NCBI GenBank assembly: GCA_016702705.1
Contig: JADJDM010000025.1
Location: 1 to 64,000 of the forward strand
Origin: Bacteroidota bacterium
GTDB lineage: Bacteria > Bacteroidota > Bacteroidia > B-17B0 > Aurantibacillaceae
Direction of reading: 5' to 3'
DNA: 64,000 nt
Each line of letters starts with the position of its first letter. Position 1 is the stretch's first letter. A program made the position numbers and the translations under genes. Below the pieces are notes generated by a model that did no database searches, was not told where the DNA came from, and saw only the letters and a list, made by a program, of their open reading frames with translations. Positions 1-8,329 of the stretch are shown here, piece after piece.

Positions 1-2016
1 CCAAACCCAGCCACCATTGGGACCAGCATTTGCAGATATTGACCAATAAGGTAATAATGAATCACCTGCATCATAAGCACAGTTTGCGTTTACATCATTG
101 TAAACAACACCCGAAATCATATTTGAATTATTTATTATAGAAAATTTCCACAAGTACCAATTGCAGTGCAACCAGTAGCATGTATAACAGTACATATATA
201 GTTACCTGCATTTTGATTAGTAATAGTAGGATTTGTTTGTCCACCAGGTTGCCAATCAGCCAAGTATAAGAAGCGCTTGTCCAAATGACGAGTAGCTGTT
301 AAACTAATGGTGCCACAATTGTAATAATCTGTAATCGTAAGCTAAGTAAAATTATTTTGTTGTGTGCTATTTATTGTACAGAAAGTAACAGCACAACCAA
401 CGTTACCGTAATCATTACAAGTATATGTTCAGGCGCTAAATTCGAAATTGTTTGAGTATAGTTTCTCCGCCTGGACACCATAAATAGGTGAAGGGACCAG
501 TTACATTGAATGCGTAATGATGATGTTCCGTTATTATTAGTACAAGTTGAATTACCTGTGGAAAAGTATACCATTTCTCCATTCAGACTTTATTACGACT
601 ATTTTGAGTTGCATTCATACAACCAGAAGCATCTTTTGCAACAACAGTATATGTTTCCAGGTATAAGATTGAGATAGGTTGAATTAGTTGAAAAGCAGAA
701 CCATTTACAGAATATTGAAAGGGTGGATTGACTCCATTACCAGGAAGTACAATGAAACCATTTGCATTTGCCACATAATAGTTAAAGGACTCGACCTAGC
801 AAAAACAACTACTTGACTTTGATTAGGAACTGTTACAGATTGATTAAAAGAACATAAAGAATCAGTTACTGTTATTATATAAGTTCCTGCTTGCAATGCT
901 GCAATAGATTGTGTAGTGTAACTACCCGGCATCCAGTTATAAGTAACGTACCAACCGCATTTTGTATGTTTGCAGTTACCAGACCAACACCTTGATTACA
1001 AGTATCACTAATTACATTAAATGTGGCTTGTATTTGCCAGAGGCGTTATTAAGCGCCTTCGAATCAGAACAACCATTTGCATCAACAATACTTATCAGAA
1101 AAACCGGGGCATAATCACTTAAATTTTGGACAGTTGATCCGTGTTCCAAGCATAACTGTATGGAGGTGTTCCTCCACTTGTAGCAATACTTGCATAACCA
1201 TCACATGCATTACATGAAGTAGCTGGCGTTGGAAAAACAACCGAAGTTAAACTTACTGGCTGATTGACTATTGTTGTGTTTGAATTCATACAACCATTTT
1301 GATCAATAACTGTTAAGGTATAAGCGCCTGCACAAACACCAGTTAAGTGTTGCGTGGGTGAGTTGGTTGGTGTCCATTGATAGGTATACCCACCAGGAGG
1401 GTTTACCGAAGAAATAATTGAACCATTACATTGCCCAAAACAAGTAACACTTTGTGGTGCCAACGCAATCATAGGCATTGGATTAACCATTAAAAAGAAA
1501 GTACTTGTAGAAGAACAAGCGTTTAAATCAGTTGCTGTTACGGTATAAGTTCAGTTGCTCCTAGCCAAGCATTAAGAATAGGATTTTGAAAGTTAGATGT
1601 AAAACCATTAGGTCCTGCCCAGTATAACCTAGCACCTGTACCCCAGTTGCATTTGCAACAATAGTTGCCATTCCACCTTCACAAATTACACTTTGTCCGT
1701 TTGCTATAACTGTGATGGGATTAAATGTATTCGTAACAGTAATAACCCCTGTTGAAGTACTCATGTCATTTTGGTCGGTAACAGTTACTGTATACGAACC
1801 AGCCATAACAGCAAAAGCTGTATCGTTATTTTGTACTGGATTTGTATTCCAACTATAAGTAAAAGGACCAACTCCACCACTAACGGTTGCTCTAACACTT
1901 CCGTTGGGATTACCGCAAGTTGTATTGTTAATTACAAATGTGTTAACAACATGTCCCGTTGAAAAACCAAGAAATGTAATACTTGAAAATAGAAGAATAA
2001 ATAATTGTTTTTTCAT
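1..2016 (-). pseudogene. SprB-repeat surface protein, frameshifted, N-terminal part only
   Basis: Starts with a signal peptide (MKKQLFILLFSSITFLGFS, start at 2016) and then shows several copies of the roughly 80-residue SprB-type repeat, recognised by motifs such as GGTPPYSYAWN and AGSYTVTVTDQNG plus Cys-containing segments. These repeats occur in large gliding adhesins and other T9SS cargo of Bacteroidota, so the product is expected at the cell surface. The coding frame is broken at least four times (near 1560, 1500-1120, 1100-930 and 780-580); the pieces at 1561-2016, 1119-1490, 705-932, 583-774 and 371-574 lie in different frames of the same strand and together give a colinear repeat protein. 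It runs off the window at base 1. Whether the breaks are real decay or assembly indels cannot be settled here; the latter looks likelier. Confidence 0.75.
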
Positions 2017-2111
2017 ACCTAAAGATTTTTATTAAAGGTAAGAAAATTCCGAAGCCAAACTTTGTTTAATGAGTAAATAACTTATTTTAGTTATTATAGA
2101 ACAGAATTTAG

Positions 2112-2546
2112 TTATTTAACGTGTTTTTCCATTAAATAATGTTGGATCTCATCAAAAAGCAAATAGGATTTTTCTACAATACTATAGCCGCATGATTGAT
2201 AGAAGGGAACAGCATTTTCACGAGCGTGTAAAATCACCTTCTCTGCACCCATTTCTTTAGATTTTTCTTCCAAAAACTGAATAATGATTTTACCCAAACC
2301 CTTTCCTTGCATACTAGGACTAACTGCCATGTATCTAAGCTGGGCAATTTCAGGAGTGTTAAGCTGCATTCGGCAAACTGCCAATACTTCATCATTGTAT
2401 TTTATAAAAGCATGATGAGAAATATCTTCATCCTTATCAATTTCAGAACCTAAGGGCTGATTCCACGGTTTACGCAATACATCAAAGCGTAATTGATAAT
2501 ATGCCTTAAAATCCTCTGAAGTAATTGGAATAGATGCTTGATACAT
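2112..2546 (-). CDS. GNAT family N-acetyltransferase
   Basis: A 144-residue protein with the acetyl-CoA binding motif SMQGKGLGK near residue 80 (the Q/RxxGxG/A signature), preceded by the expected strand AQLRYMAVSP and followed by HARENAVPFYQSCGY, which matches the end of the GNAT fold. It should transfer an acetyl group from acetyl-CoA to a small molecule or protein amine; the acceptor cannot be predicted. Length is typical of a single-domain GNAT. It starts 3 bases after the stop of the DUF6089 gene and is probably co-transcribed with it. The ATG at 2546 is the only plausible start. Confidence 0.88.
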   Translation of the reverse strand: MYQASIPITSEDFKAYYQLRFDVLRKPWNQPLGSEIDKDEDISHHAFIKYNDEVLAVCRMQLNTPEIAQLRYMAVSPSMQGKGLGKIIIQFLEEKSKEMGAEKVILHARENAVPFYQSCGYSIVEKSYLLFDEIQHYLMEKHVK

Positions 2547-2549
2547 CTG

Positions 2550-3455
2550 TTAGAATTTAGAACGCGTTCTACGTTTTTTAGTGAATTTGTAGTTTACATT
2601 AAACTCTAAAAACATATACGAATCTTTGTATTTAGTTTCGCCGCGTTGAGCTCCAGTACCATCTCCGTTAGGCAATGTAGCGCCTTTTATGTTACCTAAA
2701 CTTGGGTCGGCCATTTCTGCTGCAACATCTCCATAAGCTGCTTTTATTGCCGCATTATCATAATAAACTCCACTAACATCATCAATATAATCAGTAAATG
2801 TTTTTCTAAAACCGAGTTCCGCACCCATACTCCATTGCTTTGTGAAATTATATTTATACCCTACACCAAGAGGAATACAAAAATTAAAATTCGAGTATTT
2901 TTTTGGTCCACCAGGTAAACCTTGTCCTTCAGTATGCAACTTCCTTAAACCATGTCTTGTTCCATCAAAGCCTCTAGCACTGGGTGAGTAAAAGAATCCA
3001 CCAACCCCACCAAACAAATACATGGTATATTTTCTTTTCTTTTTTCCTTTTACACCACTAATTCTATAAACATTGGTCCTTTTCTCTTTAATAAAATACC
3101 ATTCTCCTTGCACACTTAGTTCAACAATTGGAGAAAGGAAACTTAAATTTCTATTTTGACGATATATATCTTTAGTGAAAGCATCATTTCCAGCAAGTAA
3201 GCCCATTTCCAACATTGCTTTAAAAGCAAAAAGTCTATGGTTTTTGTATCTAAACCCTGCCGAAATTACTGGTCGAGTAGCTCTAAAATCGTAATCTTGA
3301 ATTAAATGTCTACCAACCTGATTTGCTCCACCTAAATCTCCAAGAAAATTAGTCATACCAGCCCCACCAAGTAGTTCATACTTATATCTTATCCTGCTTT
3401 GTGCAAAATTTAATAATGGCAACGCAAAAAGAAAAAGTAGAATTCTTATTTTCAT
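2550..3455 (-). CDS. DUF6089-type outer-membrane beta-barrel protein
   Basis: About 301 residues from the ATG at 3455, with a clear signal peptide (MKIRILLFLFALPLLNFAQS) and alternating aromatic/glycine beta strands ending in an aromatic C-terminal region. The early GGAGMTNFLGDLGG segment and the FGGVGGFFYSP strand fit the Bacteroidota DUF6089 family of small outer-membrane barrels; the role of the family is unknown to me. An in-frame TTG lies at 3476, but a TAnnTTTG promoter box (3464-3471) covers that stretch, so the ATG is preferred. The GNAT gene follows after 3 bases. Confidence 0.75.
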   Translation of the reverse strand: MKIRILLFLFALPLLNFAQSRIRYKYELLGGAGMTNFLGDLGGANQVGRHLIQDYDFRATRPVISAGFRYKNHRLFAFKAMLEMGLLAGNDAFTKDIYRQNRNLSFLSPIVELSVQGEWYFIKEKRTNVYRISGVKGKKKRKYTMYLFGGVGGFFYSPSARGFDGTRHGLRKLHTEGQGLPGGPKKYSNFNFCIPLGVGYKYNFTKQWSMGAELGFRKTFTDYIDDVSGVYYDNAAIKAAYGDVAAEMADPSLGNIKGATLPNGDGTGAQRGETKYKDSYMFLEFNVNYKFTKKRRTRSKF

Positions 3456-3463
3456 AATTACCA

Positions 3464-3471
3464 CAAAAATA
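3464..3471 (-). promoter_or_regulatory. -7 box TATTTTTG upstream of DUF6089 gene
   Basis: Matches the Bacteroidota sigma-A consensus TAnnTTTG on the minus strand, ending 8 bases before the ATG at 3455. No convincing -33 TTTG was found. It argues against the upstream TTG start at 3476. Confidence 0.4.
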
Positions 3472-3581
3472 ACCAATTAATTAAGGTATAAAAATGAAAT
3501 GTTCATTTTTTTCAACATAAATTTGTTTAAATGGTTTTTTCAGAATAAAACTAAGGGAAATCAAGAAAAAGAAATTGTAAA

Positions 3582-3761
3582 TTAACCAATAATTTTGTAA
3601 AATCCCCAAAAAACGACACAAATGCCAATTGAGGTTAAACCATACATGGCAAAATTAAAGATTGATTAGAATGAAAATTAAAGCAGGTAATGCAAAAGCC
3701 GGCTAAAATAATTAAAGAGCCCAAACCAATTTTGATAATCCCTCTTTTCTTTTGTGGGCAT
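3582..3761 (-). pseudogene. Small hydrophobic membrane protein, frameshifted
   Basis: From the ATG at 3761 (MPTKEK...) the strand can be read across two or three frames as a roughly 60-residue protein with two hydrophobic segments, one near IIKIGLGSLIILAGFC and one near MYGLTSIGICVVFWGFYKI, ending at a TAA at 3582. No single frame stays open. The layout resembles the short two-helix membrane proteins common in Bacteroidota. It lies between a 44-residue ORF and the DUF6089 gene in a stretch full of indels, so it may be intact in the organism. Identity is uncertain. Confidence 0.35.
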
Positions 3762-3793
3762 AGTATTCCTTTTTAAAATATTGAAACACTTTA

Positions 3794-3928
3794 TCATTTT
3801 AATTCCAAATCGGTTGATTTAGCATTTAATTCATTTTTTATCTTTTCTAAATCTCCTAAACGATGTTCTGCATCTCTTAAAAAATCTAATAAAGTTTCAA
3901 AATCGTTTTGAGCTTGAGCTGTTTCCAT
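3794..3928 (-). CDS. Small acidic helical protein, 44 residues
   Basis: ATG at 3928 and TGA at 3794 give a 44-residue, strongly helical and charged protein (METAQAQNDFETLLDFLRD..., ending AKSTDLELK). The heptad-like spacing of Leu, Ile and Phe suggests a short coiled coil. It lies 52 bases downstream of the thioredoxin gene and 32 bases upstream of the small membrane protein, on the same strand. I do not recognise a family. Codon use looks like its neighbours, which favours a real gene. Confidence 0.4.
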   Translation of the reverse strand: METAQAQNDFETLLDFLRDAEHRLGDLEKIKNELNAKSTDLELK

Positions 3929-3980
3929 ACCACAAGTTAAAACAAATTTGAAAAATAAAAAATGACTTTCGTCAGTAAGC

Positions 3981-4276
3981 TTATGTATTAGCTTGAATCA
4001 CTTGCAATAACTCTTTTTCTGCAACTACACCAGATTGCTGCCAAACGATGTTTCCTTTTTTAAATAAAATTAATGTAGGAACACCTCTAACTTGATACGC
4101 AGCTGCAGCTTGAGGATTTTTATCTACATCAATTTTTATGATAGTTGCCCCCTCGCCTAGTTTAGATTTTACATTTTGATAAAATAGGTGCCATTGTTTT
4201 GCACGGACACACCACTCGGCAAAAAATCTACAAGTACGGGTTTCTCTGATTGTATTAATTCTGAAAATGTTTTCAT
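3981..4276 (-). pseudogene. trxA: Thioredoxin with three single-base deletions
   Basis: The start at 4276 reads MKTFSELIQSEKPVLVDF, the canonical opening of a Bacteroidota thioredoxin. Joining frames then gives FAEWC-GPC-KTMAPIL, followed by the in-frame tail IIKIDVDKNPQAAAAYQVRG, VPTLILFKKG and a stop at 3981, 98-99 residues in total. Three one-base losses are needed: one in a T run before GCCGAG (near 4226), one G in the WCGPC active-site codons (near 4210) and one A before GTAAAATC (near 4165). They add up to exactly one codon. The protein would be a cytoplasmic disulfide reductase. The clean colinearity argues for consensus errors rather than decay. Confidence 0.75.
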
Positions 4277-4279
4277 TTG

Positions 4280-4690
4280 TTAGCTTGATAAGTTATGTAT
4301 GTGATTCGAATGGTTGGAATTGTTTAATTCCTTTTTGTATTTGTAGAAAAAATTTAACCAAATTAAACGTGACCATCTTATTGCTAGTGGACTTAAAGCG
4401 ATTAAGGTTCCGGCAATAAATAAAGCGAAATAAAATGTATCCCATTTTAAAACGGTAAGGTACAAAACAAACCAAGTTAAAAACCAACCCGATGTTAATG
4501 CGTGAAACATACAATGCTCCGTAAAAAAACCGGTTTCCTTTTCAAACTTTAATTCGCAGTGCTCACATTTTTCATGCATTTCAAATATTCTTCCTATTGC
4601 ATAAGGATTTTTTGATTTAAACACCTGCCCTTGATGGCATTGCGGGCATTTATTAAATAACATGGTGTAAAGTGTGTTTGTTATTCTCAT
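4280..4690 (-). CDS. DUF983 family membrane protein
   Basis: 136 residues with two CxxC pairs in the N-terminal cytosolic part (NKCPQCHQG and EKCEHCELKF), typical of DUF983, followed by two hydrophobic helices (about 65-85 and 88-108). The segment TGFFTEHCMFHALTSG between them departs from the family: adding one T to the T run at about 4528 and two bases near 4505 restores TGFFYGALYVSHALTSG. A compensating pair of indels is therefore likely and the true protein would be 137 residues. Function is unknown; zinc binding by the CxxC pairs is an inference. It lies 3 bases from the thioredoxin start on the same strand. Confidence 0.8.
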   Translation of the reverse strand: MRITNTLYTMLFNKCPQCHQGQVFKSKNPYAIGRIFEMHEKCEHCELKFEKETGFFTEHCMFHALTSGWFLTWFVLYLTVLKWDTFYFALFIAGTLIALSPLAIRWSRLIWLNFFYKYKKELNNSNHSNHIHNLSS

Positions 4691-4718
4691 GGCTTAAATA
4701 TCTTTACTATTTATAGTA

Positions 4719-4726
4719 CAAATTTA
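4719..4726 (-). promoter_or_regulatory. -7 box TAAATTTG upstream of DUF983 gene
   Basis: Consensus TAnnTTTG on the minus strand, 28 bases before the ATG at 4690. It could serve DUF983, trxA and the two small genes beyond as one transcript. Confidence 0.35.
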
Positions 4727-4873
4727 CTTATGTGATTCATGAGATGTAAGTAACATTTGTTACCAAACTAATATGATAAATGTTAGTTATCTTTTAAAAC
4801 TAGAATCTAAATTTTCATACTTCATTCTTGAATAAATAGAAATATTGCATAATTTAGCACAAAACAAGAATTT

Positions 4874-5257
4874 ATGGAGTCTAATTCTATTAATGAACAA
4901 CAAATTAATCAGCAATTCAATCAACAATTTGGATCAGGTAGACCAAACAATCAAAAAATCCCAGATTCTATTGGCGTATTAGTATTAGGAATTCGTTCTA
5001 TTTTTCCAGGGTGCATTTGCTATGGAATTCCTGGGGTTGCTTGTGCAATAATTGCTCTTGTGCTTTACAAAAAAGCTAACCTTTTATACAAGGAGAATCC
5101 ATCAGCATACGCGCAAAGCTCTTATGGTAATTTAAAAGCAGGTAAAATTTGTGCGATTATTGGTTTATGTACATCTTCTTTATTAATGCTTATTATAATT
5201 ATTTATATGATAATTTTGGGCACAGTAATTACTACTTTGCCATGGAGTAATATGTAA
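4874..5257 (+). CDS. CCC-motif / DUF4190-type membrane protein, copy 1
   Basis: 127 residues: a polar Asn/Gln-rich head (NEQQINQQFNQQFG) and two hydrophobic segments, VLVLGIRSIFPGCICYGIPG...IIALVLYKK (about 34-66) and GKICAIIGLCTSSLLMLIIIIYMII (about 95-118), joined by KENPSAYAQSSYGNLKAGK. This is the layout of the Bacteroidota CCC-motif/DUF4190 membrane proteins, whose function is unknown. It is one base from a DUF2752 gene, a pairing repeated further down this locus. Part of the first helix (CSI.F in the copies) may be altered by a nearby indel. Confidence 0.75.
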   Translation: MESNSINEQQINQQFNQQFGSGRPNNQKIPDSIGVLVLGIRSIFPGCICYGIPGVACAIIALVLYKKANLLYKENPSAYAQSSYGNLKAGKICAIIGLCTSSLLMLIIIIYMIILGTVITTLPWSNM

Positions 5258-5258
5258 A

Positions 5259-5548
5259 ATGTTAATTAACTGGCTTAAAAATCATCAACTAACTTGCAGC
5301 ATAAAATCTACTTTTGGATTTGAATGCCCTGGTTGTGGCACCCAACGTTCTATAATTGCATTATTAGAAGGAAATGTAGCAGAGTCTTTTCGATTACACC
5401 CCGGGGTTCTGTTGTTCTTCATAACAATGATTTTGTTTTTATTCAAATAATATTTAGGTTAAAAAAAGGGGCGTGGTATATCCTGTTTTTTTTCTGCCTT
5501 ACAGTGGGAGCTAGCTTAGTTAATTACATTTTTAAATTAATGCATTAA
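5259..5548 (+). pseudogene. DUF2752 protein, copy 1, one frameshift
   Basis: Starts at 5259 and carries the family signature FECPGCGTQRSIIALLEGN followed by the LHPG segment and a hydrophobic helix, then hits a stop at 5450. Adding one A to the short A run near 5446 joins it to IIFRLKKGAWYILFFFC and an ending at 5548, for about 96 residues, the normal DUF2752 length. DUF2752 proteins are small membrane proteins of unknown function with a CPGCGxxR motif. It sits directly behind a CCC-motif gene, so the two are probably translated together. Confidence 0.7.
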
Positions 5549-5609
5549 TTTGAACTGAAAAAATGTGCTGAAAGAAAAAAATGCTACCTTAGCTAAAAAA
5601 AATTAAAAT

Positions 5610-5981
5610 ATGGATACAAATTCGCCTAACGAACAACAAATTAATCAACAATTCAACCAACAATTCGGTCAGCCACAAAATTCAGCTATTAAACAAGATG
5701 TTCCAAATGCAACTGCGGCATTGGTTTTAGGGATTTGTTCCTTAGTTTTTTGCGGTTTAGGTCCAATTTTGGGGACTATTGCGATTGTTCTTTCTGGTAC
5801 TGGTAAAAAAGCTTATGAATTAAATCCATCTATTTACAAAGAAGCATCCTTTAAAAACTTAAAAGCTGGTCGTACTTGCGGTATTATTGGTTTAACGATT
5901 GGGTCACTAATTTAGTTATTCTATATACTATTTTTCGTGTTCGCGTTTGCCCTAGCAGGTTCGGCTGCAAGTAACTTTTAA
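5610..5981 (+). pseudogene. CCC-motif / DUF4190-type membrane protein, copy 2, frameshifted
   Basis: Opens with the same polar head as copy 1 (NEQQINQQFNQQFG), then ALVLGICSLVFCGLGPILG and a KNLKAGRTCGIIGLTIG second helix. The frame closes at 5915, but the following bases continue in other frames as FAFALAGSAASNF with a stop at 5981, so one or two single-base losses near 5912 and 5935 are likely. It is a paralogue of the genes at 4874 and 6014. The Asn/Gln head is almost identical to copy 1, suggesting recent duplication or gene conversion. Confidence 0.7.
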
Positions 5982-6013
5982 CAATTAATCATAATAAACA
6001 ATAAAAAAGAAGT

Positions 6014-6314
6014 ATGGAAATGAATCAAACAAACGGCGGAGTTCAACAAGACGTGCCAAATGCAACAACAACTTTAGTATTAGGAATTTGTTCTTTAGTA
6101 TTCTGTGGACTAGGTCCAATTTTAGGAACAATAGCATTAGTATTAGCTGGAAAAGGTAAAAAGAATATGATGCAAACCCATCAATGTACAAAGAAGGCTC
6201 TTTAAAAAATTTAAAGGCTGGAAAAAGTTTGTGGTTTAATTGGATTAATCGGTGGTAGTTTAGTTTGGTTATTCTGGTACTATAATTATTGCAGCTCTAA
6301 CTGGGGGTATGTAA
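6014..6314 (+). pseudogene. CCC-motif / DUF4190-type membrane protein, copy 3, frameshifted
   Basis: MEMNQTNGGVQQDVPNATTT, then LVLGICSLVFCGLGPILGT and ALVLAGKGKK, 90 percent or so like copy 2 through this stretch by eye. After residue 50 the frame slips; reading on in a second frame gives YDANPSMYKEGSLKNLKAGK and in a third VCGLIGLIGGSLVWLFW, ending at a TAA at 6314 just before the second DUF2752 gene. Same family as 4874 and 5610; function unknown. The breaks sit in short homopolymers. Confidence 0.65.
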
Positions 6315-6315
6315 A

Positions 6316-6594
6316 ATGAAAATGCTGCCTTGTCCCGTTAAACTTGTCACTCATTTTGATTGTCAGGTTGTGGATTACAGCGTTCTTTTATTTACTTATG
6401 AAGGGGAATTTTCAGAATCATTTCTGCAATTTCCCCCTTTAATTTTTATAATTACATTGATATTTCTTTCCGTTCATCTTTACAAAAAACAAGATGCTTC
6501 TCGAAGAAGAATGATGTTATCATTTTATGCAACTTCTTCAATTATGATGATAAATTATATTTATAAAGTTGCCACTGGGCAAATTTTTCAATAA
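6316..6594 (+). CDS. DUF2752 protein, copy 2, with masked CPGCG motif
   Basis: 92 residues, one base after copy 3 of the CCC-motif gene. The C-terminal half has the two hydrophobic helices of DUF2752 (PPLIFIITLIFLSVHLYKK and MLSFYATSSIMMINYIYK). The expected CPGCGLQRS motif is not in frame: the sequence reads FDCQVVDYSVLLFTYEG. Adding one C after TGT at about 6362 gives CPGCGLQRSFIYL, and a second indel near 6402 returns to frame at EGEFSESFLQFP. I therefore read it as an intact DUF2752 gene damaged by two compensating indels. Confidence 0.6.
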   Translation: MKMLPCPVKLVTHFDCQVVDYSVLLFTYEGEFSESFLQFPPLIFIITLIFLSVHLYKKQDASRRRMMLSFYATSSIMMINYIYKVATGQIFQ

Positions 6595-6742
6595 ATTCTA
6601 TCATTCCTTTATAAACGCACAACAAAAGTTCAAAAAAATTGAATTTACTAGAACTATTCTTCTTTTTTGCTTAAGAAAAATTAACTGCAAATTAATTCTT
6701 CTCCATGCAATAATAAGTATATTGTGCTTAAACTAATTTAGT

Positions 6743-7921
6743 ATGGCTACAACTATTATTATAAGTTTTTGTGTGTTGTTGCTTATTGCCTATGTGTTTG
6801 ATATTAGTGCGAAAAAAACTAAAATCCCCTCGGTAATATTATTACTTGTGCTAGGTTGGTTAGTGAAGCAAATTGTTCTTACAACAGAAATTCAGATTCC
6901 AAATTTTGATTTTGTGCTTCCTATATTGGGAACAGTTGGATTAATTTTAATTGTACTCGAAGGTTCTTTAGAACTTGAATTAAATAAATCAAAATTTAAA
7001 TTAATACGGAAATCAATTAGCAGTTCATTATTTCCGATGCTGTTAATGATGTTTGCTTTGGGTTATGCCTTCAGCTATTTTTCGGGTTCAAGCCTTAAAG
7101 ATAGTTTTACCAATGCGATTCCACTTTGTGTTATAAGCAGCGCAATTGCCATTCCTAGTGCAAGTAACTTAAGTTTAAGCAATAAAGAATTTGTTGTGTA
7201 TGAAAGTAGCCTGTCGGATATTTTTGGTGTTATCTTATTCAATTTCTTTGCGCTAAATGATATTATTGATTCACACTCATTTTTAAACTTTGGTTTACAA
7301 CTACTGTTAATCATTGTTGTTACGTTTATTTCTACTATTGGTTTATCGTTTTTGCTAAGTAAAATCGATCATCATATTAAGTTTATACCAATCATACTTA
7401 TTATCATATTAATTTATGTGGTTTCAAAAACATATCACTTGCCCAGCTTATTGTTTATAATGTTATTCGGTATTTTTATTGGCAATTTGGATGAATTAAA
7501 GCGATTTAAATTCATACACTATTTTAAACCAGATGAATTAAACAAAGAAGTACATAAATTTAAAGAACTACTTGCCGAATCAGCTTTTTTAATTCGTGCT
7601 TTATTTTTTATTCTGTTCGGATTTTTAATAGAGACGCATGAAATAATTAATACCGACACATTGTTATGGGCAATTGTTATTGTAATAATGATATTTGGAT
7701 TTAGAGCCTTGCAATTAAAACTAGTTAAATTACCTCTAAAACCCTTACTTTTTATTGCCCCGCGCGGCTTAATTACCATTTTACTTTTCCTATCCATAAA
7801 ACCCGAAGACAGCTTACCATTTGTAAATAAATCACTCATCCTGCAAGTAATTCTAATAAGCGCATTAGTAATGATGATTGGATTAATGGCAACAAAAAAG
7901 GAAAAGGATTTAGTTGAATGA
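6743..7921 (+). CDS. Cation:proton antiporter (CPA superfamily)
   Basis: 392 residues, almost entirely hydrophobic, with about 12 predicted helices in the order of Na+/H+ exchangers. Recognisable pieces are the N-terminal VFDISAKKTKIPSVILLLVLGW, the VLEGSLELELNKSKFKLI loop after helix 3, the AIPLCVISSAIAIPSAS unwound helix and RALFFILFGFLIE near the end. It should exchange Na+ or K+ for protons in the inner membrane. It lacks the long C-terminal regulatory tail seen in some members. It stands alone between the DUF2752 array and a repeat element. Confidence 0.85.
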   Translation: MATTIIISFCVLLLIAYVFDISAKKTKIPSVILLLVLGWLVKQIVLTTEIQIPNFDFVLPILGTVGLILIVLEGSLELELNKSKFKLIRKSISSSLFPMLLMMFALGYAFSYFSGSSLKDSFTNAIPLCVISSAIAIPSASNLSLSNKEFVVYESSLSDIFGVILFNFFALNDIIDSHSFLNFGLQLLLIIVVTFISTIGLSFLLSKIDHHIKFIPIILIIILIYVVSKTYHLPSLLFIMLFGIFIGNLDELKRFKFIHYFKPDELNKEVHKFKELLAESAFLIRALFFILFGFLIETHEIINTDTLLWAIVIVIMIFGFRALQLKLVKLPLKPLLFIAPRGLITILLFLSIKPEDSLPFVNKSLILQVILISALVMMIGLMATKKEKDLVE

Positions 7922-8032
7922 TTTTAAATTCAACTATAATTATTCATGTGTTGAAGAAACGACTAAATAATTGTGATTCTATAAAAATTCCCACTCTAAA
8001 CAAAATCTTAATTGGAAGCGAGCGCTGGCCTT

Positions 8033-8153
8033 GATGCTGCGCGGTGCCGTGTGGCGGGGAACTGCAATTTCTTAGAAAATATTGATTGGAAGTTTACTCC
8101 CCGATTTAGATTTTCTTAGAAATTGCAGAGGGGCGCGTGGGATTCGCAGCATC
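8033..8153. repeat. GC-rich nested inverted repeat
   Basis: Outer arms GATGCTGCG (8033-8041) and CGCAGCATC (8145-8153) pair perfectly. Inner arms CTGCAATTTCTTAGAAAAT (8062-8080) and its near-exact reverse complement (8110-8128) pair with one mismatch. The flanks (GCGCTGGCC, GTGCCGTGTGGCGGGG, GGGGCGCGTGGG) are far richer in G and C than anything nearby. It looks like the palindromic intergenic elements dispersed in many Bacteroidota genomes. No open reading frame is evident. Confidence 0.65.
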
Positions 8154-8167
8154 TTGATTTTTCTTTG

Positions 8168-8199
8168 TTACTTTCTTTTAATCAAGTAAAAGAAAGTAA
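8168..8199. repeat. Perfect 13-bp hairpin next to the GC-rich element
   Basis: TTACTTTCTTTTA (8168-8180) and TAAAAGAAAGTAA (8187-8199) are exact reverse complements around a 6-base loop. The GTTACTTTCTTTT phrase recurs next to GC-rich repeats in Bacteroidota genomes, so this is probably one end of the same dispersed element. It could also stop transcription from the antiporter gene. Confidence 0.55.
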
Positions 8200-8329
8200 A
8201 TAAACAAAAAAGCCATTTCTACATGTATTAACATTTCCAGTAATATCCTCAAATGAATCCCAAACCGAAAATCATCATACTTTAAAGAAAATTTCAAATA
8301 ATATATAATTAAAACCTTAGCTTTACCTT

